Assembly: GCF_022347565.1 (NCBI RefSeq)
Contig: NZ_JAKRGH010000001.1
Coordinates: forward strand, 186,001 to 250,000
Direction of reading: 5' to 3'
Source of the DNA: Vibrio sp. Of7-15
GTDB lineage: Bacteria > Pseudomonadota > Gammaproteobacteria > Enterobacterales > Vibrionaceae
DNA: 64,000 bases
Shown here: in pieces, positions 8,379 through 16,002 of the stretch
Numbering within the stretch: the first letter of the stretch is position 1
Layout: every line of letters starts with the position of its first letter
Translations under genes and position numbers: made by a program
Notes under the pieces: generated by a model
Seen by the model: the letters and a program-made list of their open reading frames with translations, nothing else
Databases searched by the model: none
Told to the model about the DNA's origin: nothing

Positions 8379-8868
8379 GTTATGCATCCTGTTTATCATA
8401 TTCGACGAAGATATTGCTTTTGCCTTAATCAGAATGCAATTCTGTTATTTTGTTAGTGTGACACTTGTTGCATTTTTGTTGACTGGAAGCCGAGCGCTGT
8501 TCTGGCTTATGAGGGGGGGGGATTATCTGATATAGCAGCAATGATTTTCATAAAAATAACTATAGAATTAATGGCTTAGCTATCATTTTGTGGCCAATAA
8601 TTTGAGTGTAATCTTAACGTGTTGAAAATTATTTATAGAACTCTCGGCAAAATATATATTGCTTGCCACAAGAGTGAGTGGCCAGCTCTATGGTTTCTGC
8701 TCATGCGATATTGAATAAAGAAGCAATAAAAAGCGCTGCGTAATGACAAGATAGAGTATGAAAACCAATTCGCTATTTTGTTATCCCTTGTCTAGATTTT
8801 ATGGGTAACCCATTGTTTAACCGACTTTAACTTTACGCAGTAGATAGAGTTGGCATAAGGAGATGCCG
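8379..8868. other. Intergenic region between divergent genes, with a nine-G tract
   Basis: About 490 bases separate the secreted-protein gene (minus) from the aldolase gene (plus). The region must hold both promoters. Its one clear peculiarity is a run of nine G at 8513-8521 (preceded by GA), about 135 bases upstream of the minus-strand start. No RNA gene or convincing open frame was seen. Confidence 0.6.
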
Positions 8869-9636
8869 ATGCATGAATTACCTCATCTTGATTTAAAAGA
8901 AAGTGTGAGTGAACAAGAATGGCAGTTAAGAGTTGATCTTGCGGCTTGTTACCGCCTTGTCGCTCATTTTGGTTGGGATGATCTTATTTACACTCATTTA
9001 TCGGCGCGTTTGCCCGGCTCGGATCACTACTTGGTGAATGCGTTTGGGCTGACGTTTGATGAAGTCACGGCATCAAATTTGGTGAAGGTTGATCTGGCGG
9101 GGAATATTTTGGATGACACCCCATTTAAGATTAATCCTGCCGGTTTTACCATTCACAGTGCGATTCATGAAGTGCGTGAAGATGCCCATTGTGTGATCCA
9201 CTTACACACACGAGAAACCGCAGTGGTGGCGACTCAAAAGCAGGGGCTGTTGCCTTACAGCCAATATTCTATGTTTTCCCTGCCTTCACTTTCTTACCAT
9301 GAATATGAAGGGCTCGCGGTAGACGAAGGTGAGAAGCAACGGCTTCAGTCTGATCTTGGCCAAAATAATCATATGCTGTTGGTAAATCACGGGGCTTTAA
9401 CGCTAGGGCCAACGGTGGGGGATGCTTTTATGCGCATGTACGATTTGCAGCGAGCGTGCGAAATTCAATTAATGCTGCAATCTTCCGGTCAAGAGGCATC
9501 ACCTGTGCCTCAGCCTATTCTCGATAACATTTATCAGCAAGCCAAAGTGGTGCACACCGGATCAACGGGTGGCCAAGTGGCTTGGCCTGCCATGTTACGT
9601 AAAGCTCAGCGATTAGATCCGAGTTTTATGGAATGA
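8869..9636 (+). CDS. Class II aldolase/adducin family protein
   Basis: About 255 residues, typical of the family, which includes L-fuculose-phosphate and L-ribulose-5-phosphate aldolases/epimerases as well as adducin-like proteins. Visible marks are LAACYRLVAHFGWDDLIYTHLSAR near the start, NPAGFTIHSAIHEVREDAHCVIHLHT with zinc-binding histidines in the HLHT motif, and LLVNHGALTLGPTVGDAF carrying a further metal-ligand histidine. The start at 8869 is preferred over the ATG at 8863 because AAGGAG abuts the first but is 6 nt from the second. It lies 63 bases before an enolase-superfamily dehydratase on the same strand, so the two may act in one sugar-acid catabolic pathway. The exact substrate cannot be read from sequence. 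Confidence 0.88.
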   Translation: MHELPHLDLKESVSEQEWQLRVDLAACYRLVAHFGWDDLIYTHLSARLPGSDHYLVNAFGLTFDEVTASNLVKVDLAGNILDDTPFKINPAGFTIHSAIHEVREDAHCVIHLHTRETAVVATQKQGLLPYSQYSMFSLPSLSYHEYEGLAVDEGEKQRLQSDLGQNNHMLLVNHGALTLGPTVGDAFMRMYDLQRACEIQLMLQSSGQEASPVPQPILDNIYQQAKVVHTGSTGGQVAWPAMLRKAQRLDPSFME

Positions 9637-9699
9637 CTTAGGCGTTAAATATGGATTTATTTGGCATTTTTGGTCTATTTATAACAACGGAGAGTGTAA

Positions 9700-10881
9700 A
9701 TGAAAGTAACGTCAGTTGAGGTGTTTGATATTCATTGCCCAGAGCGGCCAGCATGGAACCCTGTTTTTGTGCGAATTCACACCGATGAAGGCATTAACGG
9801 GGTAGGGGAAGCCGGGCTGGCTTACGATTTGGGCCACAGCGCCGCAGCAAATATGATCAAAGAAATGGCTGAGGCTTTTCTGATTGGTCATGATCCGTTT
9901 CAAACCGAGCAGTTGTGGTCACGTATGCTCCGTGAAAGCTTTTGGGGGTTAGGTGGTGGCCCTGTGGTTTACGCTGCAATGAGTGCGATTGATACGGCGT
10001 TGTGGGACATCAAAGGCAAAGCGTTGGGTGTGCCTGTTTATCAACTATTAGGCGGAAAGGTGAATGACAAGCTGAGAACCTATGCTTCTCAGTTGCAGTT
10101 TGATTGGGATAAGGAATTTAAAGCGCTGTCTCAACCAGAAGAGTACGCAGAGGCGGCAGTAAAGGCCATCGAGCAAGGTTATGATGCCGTAAAAGTCGAC
10201 CCTATTATGTACGACAAAAATGGTAATACCTATTATGAACGAACCAAGATCATCTCTAAGGCTGAAATGAAGCTGTATCGTGCCCGCATGCTGGCCATAC
10301 GTGAAGCGGTTGGTGATGAAGTGGACATTATTTTTGAGTGCCACAGTTTACCGGGAGCGACCACCGCCATTCAGCTTGGGGAAATTGCTGAAGAAGTGGG
10401 CTGTATGTATTACGAAGAGCCTGTGAACTATTTAAATCATTCTTTACACGCCAAAGTGGCCGATAAAGTGGCGGTGCCTATTGCCGGAGGAGAGCGCTTA
10501 TATAACCGCTGGGGAGTGCGCCCTTATCTTGAAGATCAAAGTGTGGATGTGCTGCAACCGGACATTGGGCTATGTGGTGGCTTTACGGAAACAAAGAAAG
10601 TGTGCGATTACGCCGATATTTTTGATGTGCGTATTCAGGCCCATGTATGTGGTGGGCCTGTGGCGACGGCTGCATCACTGCATTTAGAAACCGCGATTCC
10701 TAATTTCTTGATCCATGAACACCATACCTATGCCATTAAATCGTGGAACCGAGAGCTGTGTTTACAAGATCCGCAACCTAAAAATGGCTGGTTTGAAGTG
10801 TCGGAAGAGCCGGGGATTGGCATTGAGTTAAACGATGAAATCGTCATGCGTTCACCAAGAATTGAAATAAAAAACTTGTGA
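9700..10881 (+). CDS. Enolase-superfamily (mandelate racemase/muconate lactonizing) dehydratase
   Basis: 393 residues with a clean start (ACGGAGAG upstream). The N-terminal capping domain contains GINGVGEAGLAYD, and AMSAIDTALWDIKGKALG is the family signature. Barrel residues seen are K165 and D167 in YDAVKVDP, E213 in FECHS, E239/E240 in YYEEP and E265 in AGGERLY as probable metal ligands, and H315 in QAHVCGG as a catalytic base candidate. The pattern fits the D-galactonate/gluconate-type sugar-acid dehydratases of the mandelate racemase subgroup, which make 2-keto-3-deoxy acids. The adjacent class II aldolase could cleave the product. Substrate specificity is not predictable here. Confidence 0.88.
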   Translation: MKVTSVEVFDIHCPERPAWNPVFVRIHTDEGINGVGEAGLAYDLGHSAAANMIKEMAEAFLIGHDPFQTEQLWSRMLRESFWGLGGGPVVYAAMSAIDTALWDIKGKALGVPVYQLLGGKVNDKLRTYASQLQFDWDKEFKALSQPEEYAEAAVKAIEQGYDAVKVDPIMYDKNGNTYYERTKIISKAEMKLYRARMLAIREAVGDEVDIIFECHSLPGATTAIQLGEIAEEVGCMYYEEPVNYLNHSLHAKVADKVAVPIAGGERLYNRWGVRPYLEDQSVDVLQPDIGLCGGFTETKKVCDYADIFDVRIQAHVCGGPVATAASLHLETAIPNFLIHEHHTYAIKSWNRELCLQDPQPKNGWFEVSEEPGIGIELNDEIVMRSPRIEIKNL

Positions 10882-10964
10882 GAATTTTATGAGAAATTAG
10901 CGAGAGAATTGCCATTTTTGTCCGCCATGCTGTTGATGTAACCAATAACATGACGGGCAAAAAA

Positions 10965-11627
10965 ATGAAAAAGACTCTCGCATTTCTGACTCTATTAACG
11001 GCAATGAACACACATGCTGCTGATATTGATATTTCCATTACCAACGCCACAAAAGGAATATTTTTTACCCCGATATTAATTGCCGCTCACAGCTCCTCTT
11101 CACACTTATTTCGCACTGGTGAATCTGCGACCACAGAACTAGAAGCCATGGCAGAAGGGGGAGACATTTCTGGTTTATCCTCCATGGTCACGAATGCTGG
11201 TGGTATGGTCGTGTCTGATCCTGCTAGCGGTATTTTAAACCCGGGCATTTCAGCCACCGCTTCAATGAATACGGGCTCTTTAGATCGTTTGTCGATTACG
11301 GCGATGTTATTGCCCACCAATGATGGTTTTGTTGGGTTAGATAGCTGGGAAATTCCATCTGCCGCAGGAACCTATACGTTTACGTTAAACAGTTATGATG
11401 CGGGAACGGAAGCCAATGATGAGTTGGCAGGCAGCATGCCAAACCCGCCTTTTATTACGTTTGGTAGTGGTGGTACTGGCGTTGAAACGGCGGTTTCAAA
11501 TAATAAAGTGCATATTCATCCGGGCAATATTGGCGATAGCAACGCAACGGGCGGGTTGAGCGATCTTAGTAATACCGCTTACCGTTGGTTGAACCCTGTG
11601 GCGATTGTTACCGTAACAGTGAAATAA
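10965..11627 (+). CDS. Secreted spondin-domain protein
   Basis: About 220 residues with a Sec signal (MKKTLAFLTLLTAMNTHA-AD). Five more upstream codons (ATG at 10950) are possible; neither start has a strong ribosome binding site. The mature part resembles the bacterial Spondin_N domain: ISITNATKGIFFTPILIAAH, FRTGESATTELEAMAEGGD, ITAMLLPTNDGFVGLDSW, YDAGTEANDE and VHIHPG. Bacterial members are periplasmic or secreted beta-sandwich proteins of unknown function. The next gene, 10 bases on, encodes a lipoprotein paralogue with the same ordered motifs, and a two-component system follows. Confidence 0.85.
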   Translation: MKKTLAFLTLLTAMNTHAADIDISITNATKGIFFTPILIAAHSSSSHLFRTGESATTELEAMAEGGDISGLSSMVTNAGGMVVSDPASGILNPGISATASMNTGSLDRLSITAMLLPTNDGFVGLDSWEIPSAAGTYTFTLNSYDAGTEANDELAGSMPNPPFITFGSGGTGVETAVSNNKVHIHPGNIGDSNATGGLSDLSNTAYRWLNPVAIVTVTVK

Positions 11628-11637
11628 GGAGGTTGCG

Positions 11638-12327
11638 ATGAAACTTCGATTACTTACTATTGCAGCCAGTGCACTGATGCTAGTGGGTTGCCCATACGAT
11701 GACGATGATTCAAGCTATGAGCGGACTTACACCATCAGCGTTACGAATTTAACGGCGAATCAGCCGCTTTCCCCGTTAGCGGTCTTAGGGCATAACAGTC
11801 ACTACCAGTTGTTTACTCTTGGCTCGGCTGCAACACAAGCATTAGAAATGTTGGCCGAAGGTGGTGATAACTCAGCCGTGTTAGCTATTAGAAACAGTTC
11901 TCGAAATGTGAGTTACAGTGCATCGGGAGGTGGTGTTATTCTGCCCGGTTCCAGTGACACTGTGACGTTAACGATGAATCGATTTTGGGCTTCACGAGTC
12001 TCTGTCGCAAGCATGCTAGTGAACACCAATGATGCGTTTGTTGGTGAAACTAAAGTGAAAGTGAGCCAGTTAGGTGTTGGTGAAAGCGTTACCATGAACA
12101 TGACCGTGTGGGATTCAGGCACCGAGGCGAATGCAGAAACCGCAGCAACGGTTCCGGGCCCTGCTGGTGGCGGGGAAGGGTTTAATAGCACCAGAGACGA
12201 TAGTGATAAAATCTCGTTTCACGCAGGGGTAGTAAGCCAAGATGACGGGTTAGCAACCTCGGTGTTAAAAGCGAATCACCGTTTTTTAAATCCAGGCGCT
12301 AAGTTAACGATCACCAGAACTCAATAA
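11638..12327 (+). CDS. Spondin-domain lipoprotein, paralogue of the preceding gene
   Basis: 229 residues, starting after a strong AAGGAGG. The signal ends in a lipobox (MLVGC), so the mature protein is lipid-anchored. The following acidic linker (PYDDDDSS) starts with proline rather than an Asp sorting residue, so outer-membrane placement is likely. Spondin-type motifs parallel the neighbour: ISVTNLTANQPLSPLAVLGH, TLGSAATQALEMLAEGGD, SMLVNTNDAFVGET, WDSGTEANAE and ISFHAG. One partner is soluble and the other anchored, and the two are almost certainly co-transcribed. The sensor pair downstream may respond to or control them. Confidence 0.87.
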   Translation: MKLRLLTIAASALMLVGCPYDDDDSSYERTYTISVTNLTANQPLSPLAVLGHNSHYQLFTLGSAATQALEMLAEGGDNSAVLAIRNSSRNVSYSASGGGVILPGSSDTVTLTMNRFWASRVSVASMLVNTNDAFVGETKVKVSQLGVGESVTMNMTVWDSGTEANAETAATVPGPAGGGEGFNSTRDDSDKISFHAGVVSQDDGLATSVLKANHRFLNPGAKLTITRTQ

Positions 12328-12582
12328 TGAGTTGTGCCTGAGTACCCTTAGAAAGTAAAACCATGGGATCCTGCGACAGCACCAAAAACAGCGATGAGGC
12401 TTAATGTGAGCAACACTTTGTGCATGCGATGTAGCCACAAAAAGGCGTTGTCGCTGTTATTAATTGTTTGTCGATATTTTTAACACTTATATCAACATAC
12501 AAACAGTTTTATAAATTACGGTGAAAGAAAGTGCTCAATGTCCGGTCTGGTGATTAAGTGGTCTAAATAAGGTGAGAGATCC

Positions 12583-13326
12583 ATGTTGGAAAGATCGGTA
12601 TCGAACCCAGTGGTGCAATCCAATATTTTGATTGTGGAAGACGACAATGATTTAGCAGATTTGATCAGCATGCACTTAACCCTGCAAGGGCACCAAATCG
12701 AGCGCGTGGACAAGATCCAAGAGGGTAAGCAGCAGCTCTCCTCCCAGCATTATGATTTGATGATCTTAGACCGAGGGCTAGACGATGGTGATGGTATGCA
12801 TCTTTGTCATGAACTTCGCCAAAATGAAAACTGGCTACCAATTTTAATGTTAACCGCAAGAGACAGTGAAAAAGACAAAGTAGAAGGGTTAGAAGCCGGA
12901 GCGGATGACTATTTAACAAAACCTTTTAGTGTGCTGGAATTTCAAGCGCGAGTCAGGGCTATATTGCGCCGCCGGACTCATACTAATACAAAAGAAATTC
13001 AGCCCCAAGAGCTTACCCCGAACCTTGAATTTAAAGGGCTGGTAATACGGCCTCAATCTCATCAAACTGAAGTCAATGGTTCACCAGTTAAGTTAACCGC
13101 AACGGAATTTACTTTATTACACTTTTTAGCTCAAAAACCGGGGCGAGTTTACAGTAAAGACGATTTGTTAGAGCAAGTGTGGGATACCCAATTTTCTGGT
13201 TATCACCATACCGTGTGCAGCACCATCAATCGGCTTAGAACAAAGCTAGAATCGGTGCAGCCCTCGGGCTCTGTGCATCAATATATTCATACTGTTTGGG
13301 GCGTTGGCTATAAGTTTGAGGCCTAG
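12583..13326 (+). CDS. OmpR-family response regulator
   Basis: 247 residues. Receiver domain at about 14-125: ILIVEDDNDLADL supplies the acidic pocket, D63 in LMILDRGLDD is the phosphoacceptor, T/A switch residues lie in MLTARDSEKDKVEGLEAGADDYLTKPF, with the conserved Lys in the TKPF motif. A winged-helix Trans_reg_C DNA-binding domain follows (VKLTATEFTLLHFLAQKPGRVYSKDDLLEQVW ending HTVWGVGYKFEA). It is 17 bases upstream of the histidine kinase and 255 bases downstream of the spondin pair, all on the same strand. It probably regulates nearby genes, but no direct-repeat operator was identified. Confidence 0.95.
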   Translation: MLERSVSNPVVQSNILIVEDDNDLADLISMHLTLQGHQIERVDKIQEGKQQLSSQHYDLMILDRGLDDGDGMHLCHELRQNENWLPILMLTARDSEKDKVEGLEAGADDYLTKPFSVLEFQARVRAILRRRTHTNTKEIQPQELTPNLEFKGLVIRPQSHQTEVNGSPVKLTATEFTLLHFLAQKPGRVYSKDDLLEQVWDTQFSGYHHTVCSTINRLRTKLESVQPSGSVHQYIHTVWGVGYKFEA

Positions 13327-13343
13327 CGGCGAGGAACTTTGAT

Positions 13344-14711
13344 ATGAACTTTAAACTGCGATTGCTCATCATCACGTGTTTATGGTTTTCTTTGTCGGCA
13401 CTGCTGGTTTGCATGTTGTATAGCGAACAGCAACAAAAAACAGAGCAGAGAACACAACAAATGCTGCACAGAGATTTGGCGGCTCATATGCGCGACGACA
13501 GCCCACTGATGCAAGGAACCGATTATAACCCTTCTGCCCTTAAATCTATTTTTCATACCCTGATGTTATTAGGCCCTGATTTTGAAATCTATTTTCTGGA
13601 TCAGCAAGGTAATATTCGAAGCCACGCCGCTCCTGATGGCAGAGCGGTTATGGGGAAAGTGGATCTTAACCCTATTCAACAGTTTTTAACGCAAGAAGAG
13701 TTGCCTATTTTAGGAACCGATCCTCGTAACCCGCATTTGAAGAAGGTATTTTCTGCCGCGCCGATTACTCAGTTTGATTCGGTAATTGGTTATTTATACG
13801 TGGTGATTGGTAGCGAACAACGAGGGGTGCTAGCCAGTCAATCCAGTTATGTGCCTTTGCTCGCTATGTTGGCATTATCATTTGGGTTGATTGTGAGCTT
13901 TAGTTTTTTGGTGTACCTGCTGGTTAAGCGGACGTTACTTAACCCCATAGAGAGCGTTACTTTGCAGCTCCATTCTCAATCGAAAGAAGATTTTCGCTTG
14001 CGGCCTGATTTTGTAAAACAAGTGCCTGAATTAAAGCCCATTGCTAAGCATTTTTATTTAATGTCCCAGAGAATCCAGCAGCAGTTTCTGCAATTACAGC
14101 ATGAAGAGCATCATCGCCGAGAATTATTAATGCAGCTAAGTCATGATTTGAAAACGCCGTTGTCCAGTATTTTGGGTTATTTAGAAACCTGGCAAATGCA
14201 GCAAAAAAGCCATGATCCTTTGATTGATACAGCGCACCGTAATGCGAATAAGTTAGCAGAGCAGCTGAAACAACAGCTGTCGTTGGCAAGGGCACACCGT
14301 CCTTCTCCTGAGCCGCATTTTGAGCCAGTAGAACTTGCACCGATCATTGCTGAAACTGAAGAAAGTTTAGCCATTGATGCCAAGAGAAAGAAAGTACTTT
14401 TCCATACCGATATTCAGCAAGAGGAACGAATCATAGGAGATAAGCAGTTGTTATTGCGTTTATTTGCTAACTTATTTGAAAATGCGATTCGTCATTCCCC
14501 ATGCGATCACAATATTTCGATGACGGTCAGGAAAAAGGGGAAGTTTCTGCACGTTGAGATCGTAAATAAAGTGGATAAGAGCGCGCCCAAAGGCCAGTTA
14601 GGAGTTGGCATTCGAATTATACAGTCTATTTTGATGTTGCATCATAGCCAGCTGTTTACTAAACAAGATAGTGAGGTTTATAGCCAATCTTTCCAATTGG
14701 CTATGGCTTAA
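13344..14711 (+). CDS. Sensor histidine kinase with a divergent ATP-binding domain
   Basis: 455 residues. TM1 at about 6-27, a periplasmic sensor of about 140 residues, TM2 at about 170-197, a HAMP-like linker, then HisKA with the phosphoacceptor His near 267 in QLSHDLKTPLSSILGYLETW. The ATPase domain keeps an N box (LFANLFENAIRHS). The usual G1 motif DxGxG is not visible; the equivalent stretch reads EIVNKVDKSAPKGQLGVGI, and the protein ends soon after. It may be a weak kinase, a phosphatase, or simply a divergent member. It partners the adjacent response regulator and converges on the Imm49-like gene 17 bases downstream. Confidence 0.9.
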   Translation: MNFKLRLLIITCLWFSLSALLVCMLYSEQQQKTEQRTQQMLHRDLAAHMRDDSPLMQGTDYNPSALKSIFHTLMLLGPDFEIYFLDQQGNIRSHAAPDGRAVMGKVDLNPIQQFLTQEELPILGTDPRNPHLKKVFSAAPITQFDSVIGYLYVVIGSEQRGVLASQSSYVPLLAMLALSFGLIVSFSFLVYLLVKRTLLNPIESVTLQLHSQSKEDFRLRPDFVKQVPELKPIAKHFYLMSQRIQQQFLQLQHEEHHRRELLMQLSHDLKTPLSSILGYLETWQMQQKSHDPLIDTAHRNANKLAEQLKQQLSLARAHRPSPEPHFEPVELAPIIAETEESLAIDAKRKKVLFHTDIQQEERIIGDKQLLLRLFANLFENAIRHSPCDHNISMTVRKKGKFLHVEIVNKVDKSAPKGQLGVGIRIIQSILMLHHSQLFTKQDSEVYSQSFQLAMA

Positions 14712-14728
14712 TACGGTGACAGAAGGGT

Positions 14729-15718
14729 TTAAGAATTCAGTTTATTTTCCAATAGCCTATCGAGGTCAAATTCTGGTGGGTTTGCCATGATTTCCTCATA
14801 ACTTGGCCCTTCATTATTAAGCACCCAGCTAGGCATATAACGGGTTTCAAAGCTTAATTTTCGGCCTGTTCTGTCGAGGTACACCGCCACAATGGCCATG
14901 ATTTTATCGTGAATAATGGCATCAGGATCACCTAGTCCGTGCGACTCTGGGCCAGTTTTATCTCCTGGAGATGGGTACACATAAGCAAAATAATGATAGT
15001 TTGCTTCCATTGCCTTGATGATGGCGGCCTCTATGGCTGTATGATCATCACGCCAAATTGCTTCGACAAGGTGATAAAGAGGCGTTGCTAAGGTATGAAT
15101 ACGCTCTTCAGGTACACCGCCACAGCGCTGGTTAATGAGCCCGGGCTCAAGCATGTCACGTACGCGTGCTAATGCGTTTTCTCTGTTTTCAGGGTTTTGT
15201 TCATTCAAGTAATACAGGCGGAAAACTTGGTAATAGGCATCTTGCATTTCTCGATAAGGAGTGTCGTAAGTACGATTCATGGCTTCAGGATTTACTTGGC
15301 ATAACTCTTCGACTGCTGAATGTCTGCGTAACAGAGCACAAGAACTGATGGCATTTAACCAGTCCCATAGCCCTGCGGATAAGCCTTTCGGTACAAATTC
15401 AAGCTCTAAATTGCCGAGAGTAACCACGGTTTTGTTAGTTCGGCTGCTGACAATATGAAAGCCTTGGTAGCCTAATTGTGAGCTGTAAGCTAATAGAAAC
15501 TGGCTATGAGCCTGTGGCCATTCCAGTAGGTTAGAGATATTCCAGCTACTTCTATACCCAATACTTCGAGAGAAAATGGCATTTTCGATTATTTCGTCAG
15601 TCCACATTTTTTGTACAAAACTTAAATGACCTTCTATGTCTTCGACAAGGAACTCACTTTTTATGGCGTAATTTTTTTTATATCTCTCATACATATGATG
15701 AACTTGAATATCTAACAT
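14729..15718 (-). CDS. Imm49-like immunity protein (orphan)
   Basis: 329 residues, largely alpha-helical, no signal peptide or membrane segment. The middle part resembles the immunity protein 49 family: GNLELEFVPKGLSAGLWDWL, NAISSCALLRRHSAVEELCQV, AYYQVFRLYYLNEQNPENRE, LYHLVEAIWRDDHTAIEAAI and a C-terminal DRTGRKLSFETRYMPSW. Imm49 proteins occur in polymorphic-toxin loci and are predicted to neutralise cognate toxins. No toxin gene adjoins it here: upstream is the kinase (convergent) and downstream a phospholipase D lipoprotein gene on the same strand. It may protect against toxins from other strains or be a leftover of a lost pair. The family call is from pattern memory. Confidence 0.62.
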   Translation of the reverse strand: MLDIQVHHMYERYKKNYAIKSEFLVEDIEGHLSFVQKMWTDEIIENAIFSRSIGYRSSWNISNLLEWPQAHSQFLLAYSSQLGYQGFHIVSSRTNKTVVTLGNLELEFVPKGLSAGLWDWLNAISSCALLRRHSAVEELCQVNPEAMNRTYDTPYREMQDAYYQVFRLYYLNEQNPENRENALARVRDMLEPGLINQRCGGVPEERIHTLATPLYHLVEAIWRDDHTAIEAAIIKAMEANYHYFAYVYPSPGDKTGPESHGLGDPDAIIHDKIMAIVAVYLDRTGRKLSFETRYMPSWVLNNEGPSYEEIMANPPEFDLDRLLENKLNS

Positions 15719-15939
15719 GGGGATCCCTTTTTCGTTATTGTTTTTTTTGGTTGTTGTGTCATGGTTAAGAGGACTAGTCTTAGAGCAGCATATTTTACAT
15801 ATAAAAATTACTGAAATTGTTATCTTTGTTGGTAAAGTTCGAGATTATCTTCGATGACAAAGTGGTGCAGAACCGGAAGGTATTAAACAATAGGGTGAAA
15901 GGTATGAAACTAAGGTAGTTTGGCTTTCTTGGTAGCATA

Positions 15940-15986
15940 GCTCTGTATGACGTAGAAGACGGTTAAGCGATCACATCATACAGAGC
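15940..15986. repeat. Inverted repeat downstream of the phospholipase D gene
   Basis: GCTCTGTATGA (15940-15950) and TCATACAGAGC (15976-15986) are perfect inverted copies with a 25-base spacer. The repeat lies 17 bases past the stop of the minus-strand lipoprotein gene. It may act in termination or mRNA stability, although there is no good T-tract. Confidence 0.5.
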
Positions 15987-16002
15987 GAATAATATTTTTA
16001 CG

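Noticed and set aside
9700-10881. Assignment as 3,6-anhydrogalactonate cycloisomerase of agar degradation
   Set aside because: The N-terminal sequence and barrel motifs do not resemble what I recall of that enzyme, and there are no agar-degradation genes nearby.
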